From NCBI GenBank assembly GCA_944472155.2, contig OX235279.1, positions 150,000,199 to 150,064,198 on the forward strand: DNA of 64,000 nucleotides. The letters are read 5' to 3'. A model generated the notes under the pieces. The model was not told the DNA's origin and ran no database searches. It saw only the letters and a program-made list of their open reading frames with translations. This document shows positions 11,301-21,440 of this stretch, in pieces (positions within the stretch are counted from its first letter, which is position 1; each line of letters starts with the position of its first letter). Source of the DNA: Trichobilharzia szidati (lineage: Eukaryota > Platyhelminthes > Trematoda > Strigeidida > Schistosomatidae). A program made the translations under genes and the position numbers.

Positions 11301-14300
11301 CTATTCATTGAGAAGCCTGAAGTTTATTAACAACCTACCTTTGTAATTATTACTAATACTGTTTTTTAACTACTGAGCTGTTATAGTCACTTATATACGG
11401 TAGCTTTACATATATGTATCCATCTTACCGACGAGTTGAACAATGGATAGTGGTATTCTGACCACTTTATATTTCCCTATGAACCGCTGATCAATCAGAG
11501 TTCCTGTCAGTTTACCTTCCTCATCTTTAAGTGTATTCTGTGTGCATATTCGTTGAATCCTGCTAAAGAGATCCCTCACTAAGGTTCTTTTGTATCGAAC
11601 AGGAGAGAAGCTATGGTAATTAATATACTATCCTGTTCATGGAAAGTTTTCTATACATTGATTGTTGTACTGATCCATCCGGCTGTCAACTAAGCAACAT
11701 ATCTAGGAAAGATAAACATACTTGCACAGAGTTCATTTTAAACAAAAATCAATCGATCAATATACGCATACACTAATATATATATATATATATTGAGCTC
11801 TTTTGCCTATTGATAATTTTGAACGATTTCGCGTGGTCCACCTCATGACCCACATCAAGAAGATGCCTGGTGATGGCACTGTTTAAAGCATTTGTTCCCT
11901 TTAGACGTAAGCTTTTTGGTACATGTTCAGAAAATCGTAGATATGCCCTTCTTTCTGTCCTTCCAATGTAACTACTCCCGCAGATACATGTAAATTTGTA
12001 TATACAGTTGGAGTTAACATGAGAAGGACATCTGTTGATTTTTGATTGCACAAAAGAGCAAGCTGTTCGATAGACGGAAACCAACTTAGCTGAAGGATAG
12101 GCTCCGGCTAGTGACGTACACAGTCTTCTGTTGACCATTGCTGCAATTTTTTCACCTTTATAATCAAGTTGAATGTAGATTGGCTTTGTTTTACATTTGA
12201 GACTTCAGATCTTCCATACTTGTTAATCAATCTTTGAGGGTATCCACTGCTCTTCAACATCTTTTCAAGAAACATGAATTCTAATTTCTCTATAGAGCAT
12301 ATTCTCCTCGCTCTATAGTACAGAGTCTTGACTAGACCGCATTTATAGCTATTTGGACAAAAACTATTAAAATGTAAGTATTTTCCTTTCCAAGTAGGCT
12401 TTCCATAAATTGACTTCTGAAGACTACCGTCTGTGCAAGCATGTTAAAATTGTTTCTGTAGATATGCTTAATAATGACTGTGGCCTGCGAAAAAAATGAT
12501 GGTACCACTTTATTGTACCAAAACTGTAATTCTCGCTTTATTTCTTTCTAATTGTGAAATCCTACTTACGTGTGAATCTACAATCCCTTAAGGAGTTCAG
12601 ACAAAGATTGCCAAATCTTTAGTGATCACGTTATCTCATACAATTATCAGAATTTGAAGTAAGTGCTACATGAAATGCTAATCTAGAAGATGTAACTCAA
12701 CCTCCGGTTGGTTCGTACCATATTCGAATTCAGCTCCACTTACTTTATCCTGAGCAGGAAGGTAATGTATTCATCCTTCACGCAAAGTTGTGTCTCATTG
12801 CCTGGTGCTGAGTTTTAACTAACCGGGTAATCTAGCAGTTGAGTAGAAAAGAGTTCGTTGCAAAACTCAAATGTTTGCAATACTGAGAAATTCTACATTA
12901 GAATCCATAGTTGGATTAGCATCCACTTTTTATCTTTGTACTTTTGAATAAGTTAAGCTGTAACAGTATTGTAAGAAGTTATATACGAAACAAATTATCG
13001 AACATCAAATGTATCTTTTTATTTTTAGGTTCTAAAATAGGCTCTGTACTTTCAATGACTGTTACACCATGCGATACAAAACCATGTTCTTTATATAAAG
13101 GCAAAAATGCAACCATAACAATTGACTTTAAAACGGGTAAGTAAAACAGTGAATATTTTATTTTATTCTTTTCACTTCTTTTTACGTAATGCTCTATTTT
13201 TAAATGTTTATGGACTAATGACTGTTTACAGAGAGTAGTACAGAATTTTACAGCTAATGTAGCTATAGGTCTGTACAGAAACTCAGTCTAATTTTTTGCT
13301 ATTAAGGTCAGAAGTGTCTGCAGTTCAAATGTGTTGTACAATGAGATCTTTTTTCTGAAAAAATGTACTGAAATTTGGTATCCCTCATGCTTTATAGAAG
13401 CAAGTTAGAATTCATCGGCTATTGTACTTCTTCCTAGTTAGCGCCCCGCTTGTAAACTAGGTACTCCGAGAACTGACTCCCAGTGGGATCATGGGTGCGT
13501 ACTAATGAAGAGTTGAAGAGTGGGTCAGAACATCAGACGAGTATTCCCTGGTTTTCAGGGATTTTCTAGACGATATCGGCTCGTGATTAAACTTAGCTTG
13601 AAAAATGTAAGTCCTATGACTTACAAAGAGATCCCCACCTATGCACCGAAAAGTCTGCAATATAGGAATTTAAACTTTACAGATGACTGATTTCCTTTGC
13701 TAATATTCTAAGAAAGAAGATATCTATTTCCTTTGGGAAGACATTCTAATATTAATACCCCCCCTGAAGCCCAGTATTATGTAATACCTCGAAGGATGGA
13801 CTCTGGCATTTAACCATTTGTGTGTGCATCTGCCGAATCATCTGCTCCTATGGGCCATTCGGTGCAAATCTTATCAAAAAACGTAAACTGAGGATCGATT
13901 AGAAGCGCTATAAGTAAATGACATAAATAACTATTCATTTCACTGCTTACTAACCTGAAATGAGACAGAGTTATTGTACTGTTAAGCAATACTCCAACGC
14001 ACATTTTGTCATGAATTGATATATGTTAAAAACCAGAGATCACTTAATAACTGTTTGATCCTAGTTTGAGACTCTTCGGCAGACAGTACCCATGGCTCCA
14101 TCAAACATCAAACCTCGAAACCTCAGGTTACAAGTCTAATACATTCTACACTGATTTATTATATATTACTATTGTTGTTCCCTTGGGTTTCGAGTGGAAC
14201 ATAGGGCTTCAACGGCATATCTTCACTTCGACCTTTTCTCTGCAGTTGTCTTCAGCTGGCCCCACGATTGCCCATAATCTCTCATCTTCTCCTCACATAA

Positions 14301-17300
14301 TGTCCTCCATGTCACTCTCCGACTCACACCCTACTCGTCGCTTCTCATTTGGGTTCCACTAGAATGATGACCTGGAGCGCGATGCCAGCCAATAGTCTCG
14401 TCAGCGAGTATCTGATCCACCTCCATTTCTTTCAGGATATTTATTGGGCAATATGTACTTGACTGATTAGTTGTTGGAGTTTCTTTTCGCTAGTTCCTTC
14501 TTACCGGCCATCTGATCTTCATTATGGAGGCAGGAAAGGAAGCTGTTGATAAAAGTCTGCAATCATATGGAAATTCTTCCCATTACCCTTGGGTCAAGCT
14601 TCTGACCCCTATAGGATAACTGACTGACTTGACATTGATGTTGAAAATCAGAATCTTGTTCCCTATGTTGTGGAATGCAAGAGATTTTCAAACTGATTTC
14701 AGAGTAATGGAGATCTAGCCTGCCTTTCCGACTATGGTTTGGACATCCTCATCCGTGGGGCGGGCCTGTAGTTGAAACTATGCTGCTTCCCAGTTAAGTG
14801 ACTGGTGCTTGTTGTTGTTTGTCTTCATCACCTCTATCTTCTCCATGCTCCTGCCTTCTCTGATAGCCTCTTCAGCCGGTTTGTTGGTTTTCGCCTGCAA
14901 GTCTTCGAGTTTATGTGACACTAGACATAAATCATCCATGAAGTCCACGTCTTCTAGAGTCTTCTTATCGCTCCAATGTATTCCTGTTTTCTCACTCCCC
15001 ATTCACAGTCTGACACATTATTCCAGTCTATCACAATTAGGAATATCATCGGTGATTGTAGACAGCCTTGTCGTTCCCCTGTTTTCACTTCAAAGACTTC
15101 GCTAAGTTTTTCGTTGTGGATCACCTAACTCGTGGCAGGCATTGGCATATAGCCAGCTGTTGAATGAAGCTGATAAAGATTTGGGGCACTGCACGCCATA
15201 GTGTTGAAGTAGTCTCCAAATTACTTCGGCCTTTTCGAAGCCAATGAAATTGAGGTAGAGTTTTGACTGATATTCAATGCTCCTTTTTAGAATTCAATAA
15301 TCCTTGAGTGCCTACTCTTTGTTTTTCAATAATTTTTGTAACTAATGTCGATTCATGAGAAAATCTACACTGAAATTATCGCAATCCTTTTGTGAGCCTA
15401 AAATCTATACATTAGTCCAATTTGCACATAGTATTTTCTTTTTATGATATTTTAAACTGCTCTGTGAAAATACCGATATGTTTTTATAATAGATTTTAGG
15501 TAGACGTATGATAGGTAACACCTGGTATTCAACGTGAACACTGATTCAAATCACTTGTGCATATCTAGGTAAAGACAACATAGTTGTAAGCAATTTTTAC
15601 ACATGTAGAGTTAGCTTGAATTTTTGGTTCGCCAATGCTTCACTTGTGCTCAGATACCTTTATCTCGCATCTTTTGAGAAGTTTGATTGTACCTAGTATA
15701 AGATGTTGAAGGATTTCTCAAACAGAACTGTGTTCCCTGTGTTAAGGAAGTATTCTTCAATTGAAATAAAGACGCCGTTTCGATTGCCACTCGCTGGTCA
15801 AGTTGAATAATGCTCACAAACCTCTTTTTCCAGTGAAAGTGTTGTTCAACCGATGTATTTAACTCACCAAGAGCTATTAAGCTAGTATACTGACAGTGAT
15901 ACGGCCTGATGCCTTATTCATCCACAAAAGAAGCTATTTTCTAAGACAATCAGCATTGCAGCCTTATCTCTTTCGTGCATTCAGACAGGTGCTGGTGCGG
16001 GCCTGCTAGTCTCCCGCTCATCCTCTCTTTCCTCGACTTACTATCAGCAAGGTGAGTTATATGAGTGGGCCGGATGGGAATCGAATCTGAACCTCTCACT
16101 CTGCACACCACTTCCTCCCAGTAGAGTACTGATCAACAGACTCTTCTCATGATCCCAATGTTCATAGTTCAATCCCTGGTGGAGTCGTCGGTGAACACTA
16201 CTGAAAATGTCGGCGACTGAGCAATGCTGAATACGCCGGTTCTCATCCTATTGAATTTTCATTATATTCTATACAAAATAGGAAGTTTAATTACTGGTAA
16301 CTTTTATGGGATAATTTTCAGTGACAGCATTAACTTCTTTTAATATCGTGCGTCGGTGGTTAGGACTCCCGCCGACCATGCACATGGTCCGGGGTTCGAT
16401 CCCCTGCCGGCGCACACCCGATATCTATGGTCGGCCTGTAAATTTGGGCTACCGATATCCATGCTGAAAATTCCATACTTGTACTGAAAATACAGTGTGG
16501 CATCAAGCTGTAATCAAAATAAAAAAAAATTTTTTAAAAATCTATTAACATATTATTCTGTACTTATCGTTTAGCATCTGCTGTGACAAAGGCAAGTGCA
16601 GTCGTCCATGGAATAGTTTCACACATACCAGTACCATTTCCATTAGATAATCCTAATGTCTGCGAATTCGTCACTCCATCGTGTCCGTTGAAACCAAGTG
16701 AAGCAAAGTACACGTATAATTATACAATGCTAACTTCAACTGCATATCCCTCGGTAAGAGATGTGACTTAAATTTTGCACTTCAGATATTTTCTTATGTA
16801 TGTACAACGTACAAAGCTGTTTGATGTCAGTGATCTGCATCGCCTCATATCAATTAGTAGTAAATGCAGTCCTGTGAACCACGGCCAAAACATAAAATAA
16901 CAGTTAACTGAATAATTTTGACTTTAAAAAACACCTATTAACAGCCAGCGTTATACAAAGATAAATTCCCAGGTTTTTAAATGTGAAATCTGCCTACGCA
17001 ACACAGTATATCTTCTGAACAGAATCAACTAGAAGTTTCTTAGACGTTAGTGGGTGATAGTCAGCAGGTTAGGGGATATAACGATTGGAGTGCATCTCAA
17101 AAAAAATACCAACAAAAACACAGCAGTCATAATAAATCAAAAGGAATTTGTAATAGTACTAATAGCTTTATTCCAAACAATACTTTTGGTACAAATATGG
17201 AATTTTCAGGATGCACTGTGGAGTTTTTGTATTTATTCGTCCGAATATACAGCCTTCTACAGTTGCTTCTAGTTCTACCTAATAAGTTGCAAAGAGCGAG

Positions 17301-18120
17301 TTGTATAAAGAGAGGATGCTCAGGGTCTGACTAGATTGTACTTACTGATTTCTCGCTTGGGTCCATGTGTCCACTGTCTACAACTGTGTTAACAAGTTGA
17401 TTCCAAGCCTTTAGTGCCCTTCGCAGTGCAACACGGTAGTCCAGGAAAGATTAAGGCAGGGGAGCAATAAACAAGAGTAGGTAGAATACATGAATTAAAA
17501 AAACTGTAGAAGTAGAGATTGATTGACACCAGATTGTCTTAACTACCTTACCTAGAAATGTAAAACAAAATACCTTCCTAAGATATAACATGATGTGTGA
17601 AGACCAGGAGACATCAAAGGAAATACACACTCCAAGGTATTTAACATTCAACTTTGTTTCAACTTCATTATCATCAGCGGTAGTGGAATCATGCGAACGA
17701 ACCAACTCATGTATGTCGCGTTTGCATCTGAAAGTGAATGTAACAGCCTAACATTTGGAGGGATTTAGCTAGGGACCATTTGTTGACAAGGACCACTGAC
17801 TTATTTCGAATAAAATGTGGTTCATTTTTGGAACAATCTGATTGAGATTAGCCTCATCACATTGGAGCAAGTCATGTAAGAAGAAGGAAAATAGAAAAGG
17901 AGAAAGAACGGCACCCTGAGGAACACCAGCTAAAGTAAATATTGCATCAGTTATCAATGTTATCTACACATGGTTGTTTATCCTTAACATCATCATCATG
18001 TTTGTTTTTTGGTTTTTCTCTTCTTAAATCATTTAGATAAGAGTGGGAATTAGGTGGGAGTTACAAGATGAAGACGGCAATGATATTGTCTGTGTCCAGT
18101 TCCCAGCGCAAATAGTTTAA
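5682..18120 (+). CDS. NPC2/ML-domain secreted lipid-binding protein, copy A (4 exons)
   Basis: Complete four-exon gene, 149 aa; exons 5682-5760, 13029-13136, 16575-16753, 18037-18120, all introns GT/AG. Family role (known): NPC2 proteins bind cholesterol and other lipids in the endolysosomal lumen or outside the cell. Seen: hydrophobic signal peptide (residues 1-20), mature start near KPFKDCG, and six cysteines at 26, 41, 46, 92, 99, 141, the NPC2 spacing (pairs expected 26-141, 41-46, 92-99). The family signatures DCGS, TPC..KPC.LYKG, VHG...HIPVPFPLDN and the terminal IVCVQFPAQIV are present. N-glycosylation sequons at N53 and N111. Length matches NPC2 (about 150 aa). The start is the first ATG before the hydrophobic leader. 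Introns are 7268, 3438 and 1283 nt. AATAAA at 18171. Same-strand paralogue 13.8 kb downstream. Lipid preference cannot be read from sequence. Confidence 0.93.
6130..6265 (+). repeat. SINE family 1 tail fragment
   Basis: CACCACCAATACTGGAACTT, then a short run resembling GAAGCCCTATGTTCCAC, in the order of the SINE 1 3' half at 7160-7252. Lies in intron 1 of NPC2-like A. Confidence 0.5.
6500..6785 (-). mobile_element. RTE/SR2-like LINE, 3' end
   Basis: Minus-strand copy of the RTE 3' terminus. In + reading it runs ATTACTATTGCTTTGGTTTC, GAGTGGCA, CATGTCACTCTCCGATG. It matches 14160-14420 and 27250-27480 in order and has a degenerate trinucleotide tail. Confidence 0.65.
7045..7255 (+). repeat. 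SINE family 1 copy
   Basis: A-box region GGGTGGCACA, B box TGGTTCGATCCCC, GCTAAGCCAGTAATAAGACT, GGTTGGGCATGGGGCTAGCA, and tail CTTGAAGCCCTGTGTTCTAC. The tail resembles the RTE 3' end. Confidence 0.8.
7795..8025 (-). repeat. SINE family 1 copy
   Basis: Minus-strand copy. The RTE-like tail (ACCATAGGGCTTCAGCC in + reading) is at 7824 and the tRNA-like head ends near 8025. The ORF at 7984-8226 is a by-product of this repeat. Confidence 0.75.
8286..8320. repeat. (AAT)n microsatellite
   Basis: About 11 uninterrupted AAT/ATA units. Confidence 0.95.
8500..8690 (-). mobile_element. RTE-like LINE C-terminal remnant
   Basis: Reads GSGHTLRRPLSNITCQAGCL on the minus strand, resembling the RTE segment WRWIGH.LRRPS.DI..QA at 27396-27935. 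Open for about 140 codons but ends inside simple repeat, so not a host gene. Confidence 0.5.
9042..10355 (+). CDS. PLE reverse transcriptase + GIY-YIG endonuclease (partial, intact frame)
   Basis: A 437-codon open frame from 9042 (a TTG, not ATG), actually open from the stop at 9003, so the true N-terminus is lost. Seen: RT motif A SMDVSSLFTNVPL (residues 24-36, catalytic D26), motif B QVDGIAMGSPLGPILADFF (83-101), motif C YRYVDDTFIL (121-130, YVDD), and HFLDVLLSR (164-172). The endonuclease follows: CIY at 324-326, CTCGDSYIG (330-338), R347 and E350, then HLIDSGH, ending KKFVKPLSFPWPIKT. Known: PLEs use target-primed reverse transcription with a GIY-YIG nuclease. The absence of stops or frameshifts suggests a recent insertion. 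It lacks the RT fingers, so it is probably not autonomous. Confidence 0.9.
   Translation: MSFKFFDFISKISETNVKYKRMLSMDVSSLFTNVPLMETVDYICQEIVERQLDLGIPLCSLKELLLKCTMNVHFVFNNSFYRQVDGIAMGSPLGPILADFFLAKLENGKLKDIIKEFDMYYRYVDDTFILADENVNIDELLLKFNNIHPSLTFTCEEEQENELHFLDVLLSRREDGSLGRSVYRKSTFTGQYTHFLSYVLTKHKRNVVKCLASRARKICTDDLLQKEFEYIHDSLTEMGYPSSFIKKHMKVSEKKPETLTARKKPLFIKLQFNGDLSSEILFQRLSRSIRRTFYAAHLCLSFSSRRMIGTQTKDKLDSFATSMCIYQFNCTCGDSYIGRTTRQLSQRVSENLPSWFGKGQTKTVRSSILSHLIDSGHVIEKTRAFKVISRNPPNLSNRPRIRLLHTAEAIGTRTIKPKLCIQKKFVKPLSFPWPIKT
10613..10660. repeat. Imperfect (ATT)n tract in PLE 3' UTR
   Basis: ATTATTACTATTACTATTAT-type repeat, also present in inverted form near 45985-46010 in the related copy. 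Confidence 0.8.
10762..10805 (+). ncRNA. Hammerhead ribozyme (type I, short stem III) in PLE family A 3' region
   Basis: Read by hand: stem I TTAAGC (10762-10767) with GCTTAA (10800-10805), six perfect pairs. Core CTGATGA is at 10768-10774. Stem II GAT/ATT with loop CTA is at 10775-10783. GAAA begins at 10784. Stem III AACAA/TTGTT has a 2-nt loop, and the cleavage triplet TTC ends at 10799. All core positions match the hammerhead consensus; stem II is weak with a G-U closing pair. Hammerheads are known in PLE terminal repeats, which supports the call. Cleavage in vivo is inference. Confidence 0.75.
10870..11770. other. Intron 1 of NPC2-like A, unrecognised stretch
   Basis: AT-rich sequence without readable protein or repeat motif. 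Confidence 0.3.
11773..12440 (-). pseudogene. PLE family D, RT C-terminus and GIY-YIG endonuclease remnant
   Basis: Minus strand, frame-broken. Upstream part reads GLVKTLYYRARRICSIEKLE and KSSGYPQRLINKYG, the RT thumb region of PLEs. Then CIYKFTCICGSSYIGRTERR is the endonuclease core, followed by HLLDVGHEVDHAKSFKIINR. The end runs into a (TA)n tract. It differs clearly from families A-C, so it is a separate lineage. Confidence 0.82.
11775..11793. repeat. (TA)n microsatellite
   Basis: Alternating TA run at the 3' edge of the PLE remnant. Confidence 0.9.
12440..13028. other. Intron 1 of NPC2-like A, right end
   Basis: No feature recognised except the polypyrimidine-rich acceptor of exon 2 (about 13005-13028). 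Confidence 0.35.
13029..13136 (+). CDS. NPC2-like A exon 2
   Basis: Acceptor ATTTTTAG ends at 13028, donor GTAAGT at 13137; 108 nt, phase 1 to phase 1. Encodes GSKIGSVLSMTVTPC through the second and third cysteines and the LYKGKNATI sequon. It joins in frame to exon 1 through a split Gly codon. Confidence 0.92.
13450..13600 (+). repeat. Sm-alpha-like SINE remnant
   Basis: GGTGCGTACTAATGAAGAGT near 13492 and CCCTGGTTTTCAGGGATTTT then CGATATCGGCTCGTGAT match the ribozyme-bearing 3' half of the family. Degenerate; hammerhead stems are not intact. Confidence 0.6.
13600..14150. other. Intron 2 of NPC2-like A, unrecognised stretch
   Basis: No domain or repeat recognised. Confidence 0.3.
14155..15300 (-). 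mobile_element. RTE/SR2-like LINE, 3' half
   Basis: Minus strand, broken frames. Shows the catalytic box as FMDDLCLVSHKLEDLQAKTN (14890-14960 region), upstream RT at 15060-15290 and the element's 3' end at about 14165-14340 with tail CTATTGTTGTTCCCTTGGGT in + reading. Located in intron 2 of NPC2-like A. Confidence 0.82.
15300..16350. other. Intron 2 of NPC2-like A, mostly unrecognised
   Basis: Between about 16060 and 16200 there are degenerate tRNA-like pieces (GGAATCGAATCTGAACC; GTTCAATCCCTGGTGGA) that may be old SINE sequence. Nothing else recognised. Confidence 0.3.
16350..16535 (+). repeat. SINE family 2 copy (tRNA head, A-rich tail)
   Basis: Head GTGCGTCGGTGGTTAGGACT, B box GGGGTTCGATCCCC, then CCGATATCTATGGTCGGCCT and ACAGTGTGGCATCAAGCTGT ending in A-rich sequence. 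It shares its head with family 1 but has an unrelated body and tail. Confidence 0.85.
16575..16753 (+). CDS. NPC2-like A exon 3
   Basis: Acceptor TTTAG ends at 16574, donor GTAAGA at 16754; 179 nt. Encodes VVHGIVSHIPVPFPLDN and cysteines 4 and 5 (NVCEFVTPSCPL), ending AYPS at a codon boundary. Confidence 0.92.
16754..17450. other. Intron 3 of NPC2-like A, unrecognised stretch
   Basis: Short ORFs only; no motif recognised. Confidence 0.3.
17451..17960 (-). mobile_element. Jockey/CR1-type LINE reverse transcriptase fragment
   Basis: Minus strand: AGVPQGAVLSPFLFSFFLHD (RT motif B, 17860-17940), then after a gap VKYLGVCISFDVSWSSHI (17580-17650), the post-catalytic segment of this LINE class. 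Frame-broken, both ends missing. In intron 3 of NPC2-like A. Confidence 0.8.
18037..18120 (+). CDS. NPC2-like A exon 4 (C-terminus)
   Basis: Acceptor ATTTAG ends at 18036; 27 codons plus TAA at 18118. Encodes the last beta strands IRVGIRWELQDED and the sixth cysteine in IVCVQFPAQIV. Phase 0 start matches exon 3. Confidence 0.92.
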   Translation: MRVGIRWELQDEDGNDIVCVQFPAQIV

Positions 18121-18170
18121 ATTTTTTTTCTTCATTGATTACTGATTTCTGATTTATACCTTTGCTATCA

Positions 18171-18176
18171 AATAAA
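18171..18176 (+). promoter_or_regulatory. Polyadenylation signal for NPC2-like A
   Basis: Canonical AATAAA, 51 nt after the stop codon of NPC2-like A, in a T-rich 3' stretch. Position and match suggest it is the poly(A) signal. Confidence 0.6.
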
Positions 18177-18234
18177 TTTTAAGTGTGATTCAACTTTCTG
18201 GAGATGAGTATTTTATTGTCTGTTGAAAAACGTT

Positions 18235-18350
18235 AATTGCTGAAGAGTCCCAAACTAGGACGGAACAGCTTTCCAGTACTCCCAGGTTTTCCAATGGTTC
18301 TCTCTAATGTCAGCTCATGATGAAATCAAATCCCTCCAAACCAACACTTG
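18235..18350 (+). repeat. Sm-alpha-like SINE, 3' half
   Basis: TGAAGAGTCCCAAACTAGGA followed by CGGAACAGC (GAAAC changed to GGAAC) and CCAGTACTCCCAGGTTTTCC, ending CCAACACTTGAATATCAA. Confidence 0.75.
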
Positions 18351-18439
18351 AATATCAATGAGATGTTCACTAGTGAATTGCCCTATTCAGGTAGGTAGTT
18401 ACCTGGGGTTCTAGTGAGAAGTCATGACCAGTGTAGCAA

Positions 18440-18740
18440 GTCGGGTGTGAGGACAAATACTCACCGAAGACATTGGCTAGGGGTCGCGCTATGTCGTGAA
18501 TTGGCAGAAGTTAGGATTCATGGGCCATTGGATTAGGTCCCAGTGGCTTAGTGGTATATGAGCCTTGTAACCAGAAGGTCCTGGGTTCCAATCCCGGTGG
18601 ATGCGCACTGATGAAGAGTCCCAAACCAAACTGACGAAACAGCTGTTCAGTACTCCCAGGTTTTCCAATGGTTCTCTAACTAATGTCAGCTCATAATGAA
18701 ATCCTGATACCAATCAAATCCCTACAAACCAACACTTGAA
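18440..18740 (+). repeat. Sm-alpha-like SINE, near full length
   Basis: Starts around GTGTGAGGACAAATACTCAC; A-box-like GTGGCTTAGTGGTAT at 18544; B box GGGTTCCAATCCC at 18583; then the hammerhead-like segment; ends CAAATCCCTACAAACCAACA. Resembles the schistosome Sm-alpha retroposon, a tRNA-related element known to encode hammerhead ribozymes. Confidence 0.8.
18605..18653 (+). ncRNA. Hammerhead-like fold with altered core (Sm-alpha-like SINE)
   Basis: Stem I GCACTG/CAGTAC (one non-Watson-Crick pair), stem II around CCAAACC, GAAAC at 18636-18640, short stem III ACAGCTGT. If stem I pairs this way the core reads ATGAAGA instead of CTGATGA, so C3 is lost and cleavage is unlikely. Confidence 0.55.
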
Positions 18741-19009
18741 TGTTAATTTATTTGCTTACGAGTAGACGCAAGTTTCGTTTTCTTAAAAGGGGCAGTTTAT
18801 AGTCCACATGTTTAAGTAAATATATAAAAGTGAAATTTAAACTTAGCTTTTAGCCAATTCACAAGTTTTGTATTAACTGGATTAACTGAATTCTGTAATT
18901 ATACTAGACAGCACTATCAATGAGGACCCAATGGATTCAATAGTTTCCATTAGATGACCGTCAAATAAGACAATACTGACATCTCCATGACCTTGAATAT
19001 TTTTTAGAT

Positions 19010-19205
19010 TTTAGATTTAGATTTAGATTACAGCTTGATTCCACACCGTATTTTCAGTACAAGTATGGAATTTTCAGCATGGATATCGGTAGCCCAAATT
19101 TACAGGCTGACCATAGATATCGGGTGTGCGCCGGCAGGGGATCGAACCCCGGACCATGTGCATGGTCGGCGAGAGTCCTAACCACTGTGCCACCGAAGCA
19201 CAGTT
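19010..19205 (-). repeat. SINE family 2 copy with TAAATC-type tail
   Basis: Minus-strand copy: head ends near 19205, B box in + reading is GGGGATCGAACCCCGG (19137), and the 3' tail is a (TAAATC)n-like run (+ reading ATTTTAGATTTAGATTTAGA, 19012-19030). Confidence 0.85.
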
Positions 19206-19277
19206 GGTTGGTTCTCCAAGTACCTGTTATGTGATAGGCTAGATTTATTGTTTTCATTATTCTGTTGCGAGGATCAA

Positions 19278-20985
19278 CATTTTTATGGGTAAAATTTATT
19301 TCGGTAAATTCTCACAGTGTTATACAGTAATATTTACTGATGACCACGTTTCGAGCACAATTCATTACAGCTCATCATCATATCAAGCTACTCACACAAC
19401 TTTCTAACTTTGTTTGTATAATTCCATTATTTTCCATCCCTTGACTTGATTGGTAGTAGGATTTTCCATATTTCCGATATGAGCGATAAGTCATTCCTAT
19501 TGCATGTGTTGGGTGTAGACTCGATGAACAAGGATTCAGTAATCAATCTCTGTCTCCACATACCTATATTACTTTTTAGAATTTTAATCCTCTCCCACCC
19601 TATTGTGTGGTTGTGTGTTAGTCCATGCCATGAGACTGATGAGTTTTTTCTAAATTACTTATCTTCGCGGGGTCAACAATTCTAACGTTGTCTAAATTCT
19701 TATGCTCCGACAATCTGACTACCCCCGATCTACTAGTTTGACCTATGCAGTTGACTTCACAGTCATTGCAAGGTATAGAAGAATGTAGACTGCACACTAG
19801 TGTTTATACAAAGCCAATGCATTCTAATAGGTATTTGAACTTTAATTCATATCATCCGTTAACTGTTAAGGCAGGCTTAATAGTTAAGTGTCTAACAAAC
19901 CGAGCAGTAGCACTAAGTAGTACAAGAAAAGACCTAAATAATGAAGTAAAACAAATTGAAGAAGCAGTGGTGTCAAATAACTATCCTTTAAAATTCATTA
20001 CGTAGATCAAAAAAGATCAAAATAAAAATAATGGTGAAACTAATAATGATAACATAAATAAGAAAGAATATAAGGCATCTACAGTAGTTTTACCATATAA
20101 GAAGGGGACATCTGAGACCCTACGTAGTATTCTTAATAAAGCAGGAACTAGGGTGGCATTTAAACCTACAAACTCACTCAGGGACAAGCTCTGTAGACTA
20201 AAGGGCCCGGTGGACCCAGTTAAACAGAACAATATAATTTATAAAATATCTTGCAATGACTGTGAGTTAAGTCAACTACATAGGTTAAACTAGTAGATCA
20301 AGAGTAGTCAGATTGTCGGAACATAAGTATTTAGACAAGGTTAGAATGACTGATCCCATGAAGATAAGTAATTTAGAAAAAACTCAGCAGTCGCATTGCA
20401 AACATCAACACACAAGCACACGATAGGGTGGGAGAGGGTTAAAATTCTAAAAAGTAATCTAGGTAGGTGGAGAAAGAGATTGATTACTGGATGCTTATTC
20501 ATCCAGTCAACACCCAACACACTCAACGCAAATACCAGAGATATGGAAGATATTATTACCAGTCAAATCAGAGGATAACAAATACTGTTAAAATTTATTT
20601 CAATTCACATTATAACACTAACAAGTTATTTATTTTACTAATAAAAAAAGCATATTTCCCATCTATTTGACTAACAACACTCGTCTTATTTCCCATCGTA
20701 TAATATTTATTGACAACGCTATAGTTTCCGAATTTACTTTATCTTCCTTTCTGTATCACACATGTCTTATATTGATTTTATTCATATGTCTAGTCAATTT
20801 TCACTCATGTATATAAACGAAGCAGAAAATTTATGTGAGTACTTTGATATGATTATGAGCTGTAATAAATTGTGCTCGAAACGTGGTCATCAGTAAATAT
20901 TACTGTATAACACTGTGAGACTTTATCAAAATAAAATTTACCCATAATGGAATTATACTCTACCACAGTGCACAAGTTTTATTCT
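19278..20985. mobile_element. PLE family B, head-to-head inverted dimer
   Basis: Minus copy 19783-19278 encodes NNDCEV-type endonuclease start, VRLSEHKNLDNVRIVDPAKI, TTIGWERIKILKSNI and IESTPNTCNRND, then its 3' region. The plus copy from about 19783 encodes TKPMHSNRYLNFNSYHPLTV, then VVLPYKKGTSETLRSILNKA, IIYKISCNDCE, and its 3' region to about 20985 (ending CAAGTTTTATTCTTAT). Both 3' regions are inverted repeats of each other. Frames are broken by stops. Confidence 0.85.
19783..20578 (+). pseudogene. PLE family B RT C-terminus/endonuclease (plus arm)
   Basis: Frames: NRYLNFNSYHPLTVKAGLIV to NNYPLKFIT, stop, then ASTVVLPYKKGTSETLRSIL, LRDKLCRLKGPVDPVKQNNI, IYKISCNDCE; the YIG strand is lost at a stop near 20290. 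Then HTIGWERVKILKSNLGRWRK. Non-functional. Confidence 0.8.
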
Positions 20986-21440
20986 TATATCAATAAGTAC
21001 TTTTGTTCTCATCTGTATTGACAACGTGCTTTATCCATATTACTTCATAAAACAGGTCATTATTAGCATCGTTCCCGAACCTTTTAGTTTCCATTGAATC
21101 ACTTAATATTTTATAGATGTTATAAACGCATCGTAGAGTAATTTTATACCAGCTAGTCGCCGGGATAAATTTGAGCAAGGCAATAAGAACAGCCTTTGCT
21201 AGATATGATGGATACATTTTATTTTATAGAGTTTTGTTAACTGCATACAACCTGAGCAACAACAAAATACACAAGTAATCCCTTTGATATGAATAAGCAA
21301 TTTACACTGGATGAGTTGACTAAAACACCAAAAATGAACACGACGTGCACATTATGAAGAACGTTCGGATAGTAATACAATTGGCAAGTCAGTATCAACA
21401 TGTCGAAAGGGGGATACTTTCAGTTGTTAGTTTCTAGGGA
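20985..21440. other. Intergenic, unrecognised
   Basis: No motif recognised. Confidence 0.3.

Noticed and set aside
17050..17334. 94-codon + ORF
   Set aside because: Lies in intron 3 of NPC2-like A, no motif; another overlapping frame is equally open.
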